57,806 bases of DNA. Origin: Lachnospiraceae bacterium. Lineage in GTDB: Bacteria; Bacillota; Clostridia; Lachnospirales; Lachnospiraceae. Position numbers and translations under genes: made by a program. Positions 32,973-40,989 of this stretch are shown here, one piece after another. Below the pieces are notes generated by a model, which worked only from the letters and a program-made list of their open reading frames with translations, had not been told where the DNA came from and did not search any database. The stretch is from assembly GCA_022781985.1 (NCBI GenBank), contig JALESH010000043.1, positions 1-57,806 on the forward strand, read 5' to 3'. Numbering within the stretch: position 1 is the stretch's first letter; every line of letters begins with the position of its first letter.

Positions 32973-33791
32973 ATGAGTGAACTGAAGCAAGGATTTTCCA
33001 GCACCTCCGAATATGTGGCCTCCCAACAGCTGATGTCCAGTGTAAATGTAGCCATTGCATTGCAGAAACCGCTTTTAATCAAGGGAGAGCCGGGAACAGG
33101 CAAGACCATGCTGGCAGAAGCCGTGGCAAAATCCCTGGGTAAGAAGCTGATTATATGGAATATCAAATCCACCACCAAGGCACAGGAGGGACTGTATGTA
33201 TATGATACCATCCAGAGACTCTATGACGGCCAGTTCGGAGAGGAGGGGGTGGATGATATCTCCAGATATATCAAGCTGGGTAAACTGGGTGAGGCCTTTG
33301 AAAGCGATGAGCAGGTGGTTCTTCTGATTGACGAGATAGACAAGGCGGATCTGGAGTTCCCCAACGATTTGCTGTGGGAGCTGGATCAGATGGAATTTTA
33401 CATACATGAAACCAGAAGGACGGTGAGGGCGAAGCAGAGGCCCATCGTAATCATCACCTCCAATGCGGAGAAGGAGCTTCCGGATGCCTTTTTGAGAAGG
33501 TGTATTTTCCACTTCATTGATTTCCCGGATGAGACCCTGATGGAGGAGATCGTAAAGACACACTATCCTGATATAGAAGAAAATCTTTTGAAAAATGCCA
33601 TGGAGGTATTCTATTGGATACGTTCTGTGAAGGATGTGCGCAAGAAACCCAGCACTTCTGAATTGATCGATTGGGTCAATGCCCTGCAGCTGGGCGGTAT
33701 TCCCCTGGAGAAAATTCGGAAGGAGCTGCCCTTTGCAGGAGTCATTATCAAAAAAGATGAGGATCTGGAGACTGTCAGGGGAAGAATATAG
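32973..33791 (+). CDS. MoxR-type AAA+ ATPase
   Basis: This 272-residue AAA+ protein has Walker A GEPGTGKT at 38-45, Walker B LLIDEIDKAD, sensor 1 IITSNAEKELP and an arginine-finger region LRRCIFHF. MoxR ATPases act as chaperones that insert cofactors or metals into, or remodel, partner proteins, usually with a VWA protein encoded next door. That is the case here, 38 bases downstream. No client enzyme gene is adjacent, so the substrate is unknown. Confidence 0.92.
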   Translation: MSELKQGFSSTSEYVASQQLMSSVNVAIALQKPLLIKGEPGTGKTMLAEAVAKSLGKKLIIWNIKSTTKAQEGLYVYDTIQRLYDGQFGEEGVDDISRYIKLGKLGEAFESDEQVVLLIDEIDKADLEFPNDLLWELDQMEFYIHETRRTVRAKQRPIVIITSNAEKELPDAFLRRCIFHFIDFPDETLMEEIVKTHYPDIEENLLKNAMEVFYWIRSVKDVRKKPSTSELIDWVNALQLGGIPLEKIRKELPFAGVIIKKDEDLETVRGRI

Positions 33792-33829
33792 GCGATAGGT
33801 GAGAAGGCATCTGCTGATAGGAGAACGGT

Positions 33830-35032
33830 ATGTTTGGTAAATTCTTTGAGGTTTTAAAGGCCAAGGGTCTGAAGGTCACGCTCACTGAGTGGCTGACCCT
33901 GCAGGAGGCACTTGACCGGGGACTGTGCGGAAGCAGCCTGACACAGTTTTATTATGTGGCCAGGATGATTCTGGTCAAGAGTGAGACGGAATACGACAAG
34001 TTCGACCTGGCTTTTGAGGAGCATTTCAAAGGAGTGGCTTCTGAGGATGAGATTACTGCCAGTATGCTCCGGTGGCTGGACAAATCCGATATGGTGGAGC
34101 TGGCTCACGAGGAAGCCAGGAAGCACCTGAATCAGATGGAAGAGATCCAGATCGACAAAGAGGATGTGGAGACACGGTTTAAGCAGCGCCTGAGGGATCA
34201 GGACAGCGAGCACAACGGCGGCAGCTTCTGGATCGGCACCATGGGAAAATCCTCCTTCGGCAATATGGGCGGCAATGTGGGCGGTGTCCGCGTAGGCGGC
34301 ACCACCGGCTACCAGTCTGCCTTCCAGGTGATAGGCGCCAGAAAGTACCGGGATTTCAGAAATGATAAGATTATCGATAACAGGCAGTTTCAGGTGGCAC
34401 TGAGGAAGCTGCGCCAGTTTTCCACCAGACTGGATATTCCAAGAACGGAGCTTGATATAGACGGAACAGTGGACAGAACCTGCAGCAACGGAGGCTGCCT
34501 GCAGATTGTCATGGAGAAACCCAGGAAGAATGCAGTGAAGCTGCTGCTCCTGATGGATTCCGGCGGTACCATGATCCCCTATACCACCCTCCTCAATGAG
34601 CTGTTTCAGGCAGTGAACAAGTCCAACCACTACAAGGATGTAAAGACTTATTATTTCCACAACTGTATCTACAGCAAGCTTTACAAGACGCCGGAATGTG
34701 AAAACGGAGACTGGATTGATACAGAGTGGATGTTCCGTAATCTGGACAGTGATTATAAGGTAATTATTGTAGGAGATGCGGCCATGGCCCCGGAGGAGCT
34801 GTATTCCCCCACCGGAAACTACAGGGGACCCAATGGGGGTCTGTCCGGCATGGACTGGCTGCTGCTGATGAAACGCCATTATAAGAAGATCGTTTGGATG
34901 AATCCAAAGATGGCTCCCGGCCACGCTCCCTGGAGAGAGGCGGAGACTGCTATCAAGAACCTGCTGCCTATGTACAAGCTGACGGTGGAGGGGCTGAATC
35001 AGGCTATGGTGAAGCTGATGGTGAATAAGTAG
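33830..35032 (+). CDS. VWA domain protein, CoxE-like
   Basis: This 400-residue protein is the probable partner of the upstream MoxR ATPase. The N-terminal part (1 to about 125) is helical. A Gly-rich stretch at about 128-164 (GGSFWIGTMGKSSFGNMGGN) links it to a C-terminal VWA domain from about 235. The metal-site loop reads DSGGTM at 243-248 rather than the usual DxSxS, so the Mg2+ site may be altered or belong to the DxGGS/T subclass. No signal peptide is visible, so it is cytoplasmic. Its biological target is unknown. Confidence 0.85.
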   Translation: MFGKFFEVLKAKGLKVTLTEWLTLQEALDRGLCGSSLTQFYYVARMILVKSETEYDKFDLAFEEHFKGVASEDEITASMLRWLDKSDMVELAHEEARKHLNQMEEIQIDKEDVETRFKQRLRDQDSEHNGGSFWIGTMGKSSFGNMGGNVGGVRVGGTTGYQSAFQVIGARKYRDFRNDKIIDNRQFQVALRKLRQFSTRLDIPRTELDIDGTVDRTCSNGGCLQIVMEKPRKNAVKLLLLMDSGGTMIPYTTLLNELFQAVNKSNHYKDVKTYYFHNCIYSKLYKTPECENGDWIDTEWMFRNLDSDYKVIIVGDAAMAPEELYSPTGNYRGPNGGLSGMDWLLLMKRHYKKIVWMNPKMAPGHAPWREAETAIKNLLPMYKLTVEGLNQAMVKLMVNK

Positions 35033-35057
35033 TAGATTTTAGAGGGAAAAGAGTCTT

Positions 35058-35799
35058 ATGATGAGAACTGTAATGGAGCAGAGGTATATGAAGTTCGCTG
35101 GGGTTATGTCTATGGCAGTGGGCATCTCGGTTTTCATTTCCGCCTGCAGCCTTGCCCAGACCAATACGGATTTTCGGGGAGAGCTAGAAAGCGTTGCATC
35201 CGCCGCTGCGGATGGGACGAACCACAATGTAGTTTATGTGAATTTTAACAAATCCGGCAGTGATTGACCTGAGGCTGGCAGATCTGATCGACCCTGATTT
35301 TAGTCTGGCGACGACAGATAGCTCCCAGACCCCGGCGCCGGAGATTCTTCCAGAAATTTCCCGTGAGAAGATTTCCGCTGAGGCACCTTACAGTGAAAAC
35401 AATACGGCAGACAAGGCCTTTGACGGCGATCTGATAAATCTGGGCAAATGAACAGAAGATCGTATCCGGGTATACGAACGGAAGCTACGGTGTCAATGAC
35501 AACATTACCCGTGAACAGATAGCCAAGATGCTGAAGGAATATGCAAAGGTATGCAAGTATGATATCAGTGCAAAGAAGAATTTAAGCACTTTCACAGATG
35601 CGGCTGAGGTGAGTGGCTGGGCCATTGAATATCTGCAGTGGGCTGCAGCAGTTGAGATGATTACCGGTAAGCCCAATGAGGATGGGAAGACCTATCGCCT
35701 GGATCCGAAGGGGGGAGGCCACCAGAGCAGAGTGTTCAGCTATGCTGATGCGTTTTGCCAAAAATACACAGATTAAAAAGAATATAAACAGGAGTAAAG
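35058..35799 (+). pseudogene. Broken SLH-domain surface protein gene
   Basis: Three reading frames in succession carry pieces of one protein. The first piece (35058-35267) has a signal peptide ending at a lipobox-like SAC. The second (35260-35451) is an acidic, Pro/Ser-rich linker. The third (from about 35441) reads KIVSGYTNGSYGVNDNITRE, the start of an S-layer homology domain. A run of six G at 35710-35715 then shifts the frame. Removing one G restores EATRAECSAMLMRFAK, the typical SLH end, with a stop near 35799. At least two shifts are needed, so it is a decayed gene unless the assembly is wrong. In intact form it would bind secondary wall polymers at the cell surface. Confidence 0.75.
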
Positions 35800-35800
35800 A

Positions 35801-37021
35801 ATGACAGTTTTTGATGAATTGAAAGCAAGAGGGCTTCTGGCTCAGCTGACAGATGAGGAAGAAATTAAGGAATTGATCAATAACGGAAAGGCCACCTTTT
35901 ATATTGGTTTTGATCCTACTGCGGACAGCCTGCATGTGGGACATTTTATGGCACTGTGCCTGATGAAGAGGCTGCAGATGGCCGGGAACAAGCCCATCGC
36001 ATTGCTGGGAGGAGGAACAGCGATGATCGGGGATCCCTCCGGCAGGAGTGATATGCGGTCGATGATGACTCCGGAGGTGATTCAGCACAACTGTGACTGT
36101 TTCAGGGAGCAGATGAGCAGGTTTATCGACTTTTCCGATGGAAAGGCCATGATGGTCAACAATGCGGACTGGCTGATGGATTTGAATTATATTGAGGTTC
36201 TGAGAGAGGTGGGAGCACATTTCAGCGTAAACCGTATGCTTGCGGCAGAATGCTACAAGCAAAGGATGGAAAAGGGACTGAGCTTTCTGGAATTCAACTA
36301 TATGATCATGCAGAGCTATGACTTTTATGTACTGTACCGGAAATATGGCTGCAATATGCAGTTTGGCGGTGATGATCAGTGGAGCAATATGCTGGGCGGT
36401 ACGGAGCTGATCAGGAGAAAGCTGGGTAAGGATGCCTATGCCATGACCATTACCCTGCTGCTCAACTCAGAAGGAAAGAAGATGGGAAAGACCCAGAAGG
36501 GGGCCGTATGGCTGGATCCCGTGAAAACCTCTCCTTTTGAATTTTTCCAGTACTGGAGAAACGTGGCGGATGCGGACGTGCTGAAATGCATCCGGATGCT
36601 GACCTTCCTGCCCTTAGAGCAGATAGACGAGATGGATCGGTGGGAGGGCAGCGAGCTGAACCAGGCCAAGGAAATCCTGGCCTTTGAACTGACCAAGCTG
36701 ATTCACGGAGAGGAGGAGGCCAACAGAGCCATGGAGAGTGCCAGAGCCTTGTTTTCCAGCGGCAATGCGGCAGATATGCCTACAGCCCGGATCACAGAGG
36801 AAGACCTGACCGATGGAACCATAGACATCCTGGCCATGCTGACGGCTTCCGGTCTTTCTGCCTCACGCTCTGAGGCACGAAGGGCCGTGGAGCAGGGCGG
36901 TGTCTCCGTAGACGGTGAGAAGATCACAGACATCAGGACTGTGTTTGAGAGCAGCCGCCTGAAGGAGGGATTGGTATTGAAGCGGGGCAAGAAGAATTTC
37001 AGAAAGCTCCTGCTGGTTTAG
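35801..37021 (+). CDS. tyrS: Tyrosyl-tRNA synthetase
   Basis: TyrS charges tRNA-Tyr. The 406-residue protein has the class I signature [14 protein letters not shown] (HIGH-type) near 33, the KMSKS-type loop [10 protein letters not shown] near 228, and a C-terminal S4 RNA-binding domain from about 340 ([18 protein letters not shown]). I find no T-box leader; the upstream region is the SLH pseudogene. A terminator follows that also contains the spoIVA control region. Confidence 0.96.
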   Translation: MTVFDELKARGLLAQLTDEEEIKELINNGKATFYIGFDPTADSLHVGHFMALCLMKRLQMAGNKPIALLGGGTAMIGDPSGRSDMRSMMTPEVIQHNCDCFREQMSRFIDFSDGKAMMVNNADWLMDLNYIEVLREVGAHFSVNRMLAAECYKQRMEKGLSFLEFNYMIMQSYDFYVLYRKYGCNMQFGGDDQWSNMLGGTELIRRKLGKDAYAMTITLLLNSEGKKMGKTQKGAVWLDPVKTSPFEFFQYWRNVADADVLKCIRMLTFLPLEQIDEMDRWEGSELNQAKEILAFELTKLIHGEEEANRAMESARALFSSGNAADMPTARITEEDLTDGTIDILAMLTASGLSASRSEARRAVEQGGVSVDGEKITDIRTVFESSRLKEGLVLKRGKKNFRKLLLV

Positions 37022-37045
37022 TTTATAGTGAGGAAATAGAAATAG

Positions 37046-37074
37046 ACATATAGAAAGGCTCCCCTTCATATATT
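37046..37074 (+). promoter_or_regulatory. Putative sigma-E promoter for spoIVA
   Basis: ACATATA (37046-37052) and CATATATT (37067-37074) are spaced by 14 bases and resemble the mother-cell sigma-E consensus (KMATATT, 13-15 bases, CATACAMT). In other sporulators spoIVA is a sigma-E gene. The -10 box begins at the end of the 5' arm of the tyrS terminator and extends into its loop. Confidence 0.5.
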
Positions 37075-37104
37075 GTAACAGCATAGATGGAAGGGGAGCT
37101 TTTT
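37058..37104 (+). terminator. Terminator after tyrS overlapping spoIVA control elements
   Basis: GCTCCCCTTC (37058-37067) pairs perfectly with GAAGGGGAGC (37090-37099), with a 22-base loop and a tail of five T. The 3' arm contains AAGGGGAG, the ribosome binding site of spoIVA eight bases before its ATG. Confidence 0.75.
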
Positions 37105-37106
37105 GA

Positions 37107-38588
37107 ATGGATGCTTTGCATACACATAACCTGTATAAAGATATACAGTCCCGGACGGGAGGAGAAATCTACATAGGAGTGGTGGGGCCGGTGCGGACGG
37201 GAAAATCCACCTTTATCAAGCGTTTTATGGACATTATGGTGCTGCCCAATATGCAGGAGGAGCATGAGAGGATGAGAGCCCGGGATGAGCTTCCGCAAAG
37301 CTCAGGGGGAAAGACCATAACTACCACAGAGCCTAAATTCATCCCCAAGGAGGCAGCCGGAATCAGCATCGGTGACGATATCGACGTAAGGGTGAGGCTG
37401 ATCGACTGTGTGGGCTATATGGTGGACGGAGCCAGCGGCCATATGGAGGACGATGTGGAGCGATTGGTAAAGACCCCTTGGTCGGCGGAGGAGATTCCCT
37501 TTACCCAGGCTGCGGAAATCGGAACCAGAAAGGTTATTGCCGACCATTCCACCATCGGCATCGTCATTACCTGTGACGGCAGCTTTGGTGAGATACCCAG
37601 AGAAAATTATGTCAGTGCAGAGGAAAGGACGATACAAGAGCTGAAAAAGCTGCAGAAGCCTTTTTTGGTATTGCTCAATACAGCGAAGCCTTATTCCGAG
37701 GAGGCACTTCGGACAGCAGAGGAGATCAGCCGGAAGCATCAGGTCAGTGCCATACCGGTAAATTGTGAGCAGCTCAAAAAAGAAGACATCCATATGATCA
37801 TAGAGAAGGTGCTTTACGAATTCCCTCTCACCATGATCGAGTTCTACATGCCCAAATGGGTGGAAATGCTGCCGGGCACCCATCGGATGAAAGCTGACAT
37901 CATATCCAGGATAAGGGATCTGATGGGACAGCTGGGACAGGTAAAGGATGTGGCCGGGGGAGGCATTCATTTAGAAAGTGAATACATAAGAAAATGCAAG
38001 ATAGACAGCGTGGATATGGCTACAGGATGCGTTGCCGTCTCTCTGGATGTGGATGATGCCTATTATTTTGAAATGCTCAGCGATCTCATCGGAGAAACCA
38101 TTACCAGTGAATACCAGCTGCTGTCAGTACTGAGGGAAATGGCCAGGATGAAGCAGGAGTATGTGAAGGTGCTCCACGCGGTGGAAGCGGTCCGGATGAA
38201 GGGCTATGGTGTAGTGACGCCGGATCGAAATGAAATCATCCTGGATAGGCCGGAGGTGATACGCCACGGCAATAAATTCGGTGTCAAGATCAAGGCAGAG
38301 AGCCCCAGCATACACATGATCCGGGCCAATATTGAGACGGAAATATCCCCCATCGTAGGAACCCAAGAGCAGGCAGAGGATCTGATCCGCTATATAGCCG
38401 ATGCCGGCACCAGCGAGGAGGGCATCTGGGAGACCAACATCTTCGGCAAGACAGTAGAGCAGCTAGTGAATGACGGCATCAACGGGAAGATAGCTATGAT
38501 CGGAGAGGAAAGCCAGGTGAAACTTCAGGAGACCATGCAGAAGATTGTAAATGACAGCAATGGGGGAATGGTTTGTATTATCATTTAA
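37107..38588 (+). CDS. spoIVA: Stage IV sporulation protein A
   Basis: SpoIVA is an ATPase that polymerises on the forespore surface and forms the base layer of the spore coat. The 493-residue protein has Walker A GPVRTGKS at 27-34 and the switch-like LIDCVGYMVDGASGHM near 110, a middle domain, and the conserved C-terminal region ending in an aliphatic tail (GGMVCIII), which is needed for localisation in B. subtilis. Its length is normal. It is the clearest sign that the organism forms endospores. Regulation is probably by sigma-E from the promoter inside the tyrS terminator. Confidence 0.96.
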   Translation: MDALHTHNLYKDIQSRTGGEIYIGVVGPVRTGKSTFIKRFMDIMVLPNMQEEHERMRARDELPQSSGGKTITTTEPKFIPKEAAGISIGDDIDVRVRLIDCVGYMVDGASGHMEDDVERLVKTPWSAEEIPFTQAAEIGTRKVIADHSTIGIVITCDGSFGEIPRENYVSAEERTIQELKKLQKPFLVLLNTAKPYSEEALRTAEEISRKHQVSAIPVNCEQLKKEDIHMIIEKVLYEFPLTMIEFYMPKWVEMLPGTHRMKADIISRIRDLMGQLGQVKDVAGGGIHLESEYIRKCKIDSVDMATGCVAVSLDVDDAYYFEMLSDLIGETITSEYQLLSVLREMARMKQEYVKVLHAVEAVRMKGYGVVTPDRNEIILDRPEVIRHGNKFGVKIKAESPSIHMIRANIETEISPIVGTQEQAEDLIRYIADAGTSEEGIWETNIFGKTVEQLVNDGINGKIAMIGEESQVKLQETMQKIVNDSNGGMVCIII

Positions 38589-38595
38589 AGCCCTG

Positions 38596-38624
38596 TTGAC
38601 AAATGGCAAAAGGATGGATAGAAT
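38596..38624 (+). promoter_or_regulatory. Consensus promoter just before a terminator
   Basis: TTGACA (38596-38601) and TAGAAT (38619-38624) are spaced by 17 bases. The predicted start near 38631 is only about 10 bases before a terminator hairpin, so any product would be a very short RNA unless read-through occurs. Confidence 0.4.
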
Positions 38625-38640
38625 AAAGCAAGCAGCGAAA

Positions 38641-38672
38641 GCGTAAATTCGGATTGCGGATTTACGCTTTTT
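38641..38672 (+). terminator. Terminator after spoIVA
   Basis: GCGTAAATTCG (38641-38651) pairs with CGGATTTACGC (38657-38667) with one T-G wobble and a 5-base loop, followed by five T. Confidence 0.75.
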
Positions 38673-38685
38673 GGATTTCCGGCAG

Positions 38686-38714
38686 TTGCCTTTTTCCATA
38701 TCTCATGTTATATT
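38686..38714 (+). promoter_or_regulatory. Promoter for the purine nucleoside phosphorylase gene
   Basis: TTGCCT (38686-38691) and TATATT (38709-38714) are spaced by 17 bases, downstream of the spoIVA terminator and 54 bases before the phosphorylase ATG. Confidence 0.55.
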
Positions 38715-38768
38715 ATTGGCGAGAGAAAAAGCAGGAATTGCAGAGTATAAAGGAGTGGATTTACGAGA

Positions 38769-39590
38769 ATGCATGGGGATTATGGTCAATTAATAAGATG
38801 CTACGAAAGCTTCCGTTCCAGCATCAGTTTTCAGCCCAGGGCAGCCATTGTACTGGGTTCCGGACTGGGAGATTTTGCAGATACGATTCAGGCAGAGGCT
38901 GAACTGCCCTACAGCGAGATCGAGGGCTTTCCGGTATCCACGGTTCCGGGACATGCCGGCAGGTTTGTTTTCGGTTATGTGGGAGAGGTGCCTGTGGTAT
39001 GTATGAAGGGACGGATACATTTTTATGAAGGATATCCCATGGGGGAAGTGGTTCTGCCTACACGGCTGATGAAGCTGATGGGAGCCGAGATCCTCTTCCT
39101 GACCAATGCCTCCGGCGGTGTCAATGAGGATTTTTCGGCAGGAGACCTGATGCTGATTACGGATCATATTTCCTGCTTTGTGCCCAATCCCCTAGTTGGT
39201 CCCAATCTCAGTGAGCTGGGAACCCGGTTTCCGGATATGAGCACAGTGTATGATAAGGATCTGCAGGATATTCTTCGCCGGACGGCCAAAGAATATAAAA
39301 TTTCCTTAAAGGAGGGCGTGTATGCACAGCTTTCCGGCCCTTCCTTTGAATCTCCCGCAGAGATACGGATGCTGCGCCGCCTGGGAGCCGATGCAGTGGG
39401 CATGAGCACAGTGGTGGAGGCGATTGCAGCCAACCATGCGGGAATGAGGATCTGCGGAATTTCCTGTGTCTGCAACCTGGCAGCAGGAATGACAGCCAAT
39501 CCCCTTACTCATGAGGAGGTGCAGGAGGCGGCAGATAAGGCAGCGCCCCGGTTTGCCAGACTGGTGACGGAATCGGTGAAGCGGTTCTGA
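38769..39590 (+). CDS. Purine nucleoside phosphorylase, trimeric class
   Basis: This enzyme splits purine nucleosides with phosphate into base and ribose 1-phosphate. The 273-residue protein has the phosphate loop VLGSGLGDFAD near 30, the segment LTNASGGVNEDFSAGDLM, QLSGPSFESPAEIRML and the base-site region GMSTVVEAIAANHAGM, as in class I PNPs acting on inosine and guanosine. AGGAG lies 13 bases before the ATG, a rather long distance. It heads a group with an amidohydrolase and an NCS2 permease. Confidence 0.94.
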   Translation: MHGDYGQLIRCYESFRSSISFQPRAAIVLGSGLGDFADTIQAEAELPYSEIEGFPVSTVPGHAGRFVFGYVGEVPVVCMKGRIHFYEGYPMGEVVLPTRLMKLMGAEILFLTNASGGVNEDFSAGDLMLITDHISCFVPNPLVGPNLSELGTRFPDMSTVYDKDLQDILRRTAKEYKISLKEGVYAQLSGPSFESPAEIRMLRRLGADAVGMSTVVEAIAANHAGMRICGISCVCNLAAGMTANPLTHEEVQEAADKAAPRFARLVTESVKRF

Positions 39591-39623
39591 ATTTTCAGCA
39601 CAGGAAAGGGATAGGGTATCCGT

Positions 39624-40898
39624 ATGAAGCGACGTTTTTATCATGCCAGAATACTGACCATGGAGCCTGGCCGTCCTGTATTGGAAGGCGAGGTATGGGT
39701 AGAGCAGGAGAGAATCACCTATGTGGGTGAAACAAAAGAGAGCGAGGTTCCAATAAGATGGGATGAGGAGATCGACTGCAGGGGAAATCTGCTGATGCCG
39801 GGCTTCAAAAATGCCCATACCCACTCGGGAATGACGCTGCTCAGATCCTATGCAGACGATCTGCCCTTACAAGCCTGGCTGAATGACAGGGTGTTTCCCA
39901 TAGAGGCCGGGATGACGGAGGAGGATATCTATCATTTGACCAGACTGGCGGTATTGGAATATCTGACCAGCGGCATTACCTCTATTTTCGATATGTATCT
40001 CACACCGGAGAGCATAGCCAGGGCCTGCAGTGAGATGGGCATGCGCTGTGTGCAGACCGGAGGCGTCAACAATTTCAGCCAGTCTGTTGAGCTTATGGAG
40101 AAATGGTGCAATGAGCTGAATGGCGGGGATCCCCTGATCAGCTTTTTGCCGGGATTTCATGCAGAATATACCTGTTCCAGGGAACTGCTGGAGCAGATTG
40201 CGGCCTTTTCAGGGAATAAAAAGCTGCCTGTCTATGTGCATGTGTCTGAGACAGAGGCAGAGGTGAAGGGCTGTCTGGAGCGCTACGGCATGACACCGGG
40301 AAAATTTCTGGACTCCCTGGGGATGTTTGAATATGGTGGAGGGGTCTATCACGGGGTCTGGCTGACAAGGGAAGAAATGGATATTTTCCGGGAAAAAAAG
40401 GTCAGTGTGATTACCAATCCGGCCTCTAATATGAAGCTGGCCAGTGGGATTGCTCCTGTCAGCCAATTTTTAAAGGCAGGGCTGAATGTGGCAATAGGAA
40501 CAGACGGGCCTGCCAGCAATAACTGTCTGGATATGTTTCGGGAGATGTTTCTGGTGACGGGGCTTGCCAAGCTGGCCACCGGAGATGCTTCGGCGGTGGA
40601 TGCTTTGGAGGTACTGAAAATGGCCACTGTCAATGGTGCCGCAGCCATGAGGCTGCCGGAGGCAGATGTGCTGGCAGAGGGCAAGCTGGCGGATATGATC
40701 ATGATAGACCTGCACCTGCCTAATATGCAGCCCCTGAACCATATTGCGAAAAATGTAGTATACAGCGGAAGCAAGCAGAATGTGAAGATGACGATGATTC
40801 ATGGGCAGATCCTGTATCGGGATGGAAGGTTCCTGACAGAGGCGGATCCGGAGGCGATCTATGAGAAGGCGAATGAAATCATAAACCGTCTGAAATAA
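39624..40898 (+). CDS. Amidohydrolase, S-adenosylhomocysteine/nucleoside deaminase type
   Basis: This 424-residue metal-dependent hydrolase is of the TrzN/AtzB group that includes MTA/SAH deaminase. It has a small N-terminal beta domain, the metal motif NAHTHSGM near 70, a later HVSETEAEV segment (His on a barrel strand), and TDGPASNNCLDMF with the metal-binding Asp. The neighbours suggest deamination of an adenosine-type compound to feed the nucleoside phosphorylase. The exact substrate cannot be read from the sequence. Confidence 0.85.
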   Translation: MKRRFYHARILTMEPGRPVLEGEVWVEQERITYVGETKESEVPIRWDEEIDCRGNLLMPGFKNAHTHSGMTLLRSYADDLPLQAWLNDRVFPIEAGMTEEDIYHLTRLAVLEYLTSGITSIFDMYLTPESIARACSEMGMRCVQTGGVNNFSQSVELMEKWCNELNGGDPLISFLPGFHAEYTCSRELLEQIAAFSGNKKLPVYVHVSETEAEVKGCLERYGMTPGKFLDSLGMFEYGGGVYHGVWLTREEMDIFREKKVSVITNPASNMKLASGIAPVSQFLKAGLNVAIGTDGPASNNCLDMFREMFLVTGLAKLATGDASAVDALEVLKMATVNGAAAMRLPEADVLAEGKLADMIMIDLHLPNMQPLNHIAKNVVYSGSKQNVKMTMIHGQILYRDGRFLTEADPEAIYEKANEIINRLK

Positions 40899-40989
40899 GC
40901 AAGGGATTGCAAAAGCATGAATGCTCATGCAGAAATGCTTTTCAATAAATAAATATTACTTTTATTCTTTTTAGGAGGTACAAGGAGAT

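Noticed and set aside
35033-35800. T-box leader for tyrS
   Set aside because: The region is occupied by the SLH pseudogene up to two bases before the tyrS start, and no T-box motif was seen.
40907-40989. Purine riboswitch before the NCS2 permease
   Set aside because: The gap is only 91 bases and lacks the conserved three-way junction elements; only an AT-rich hairpin is present.
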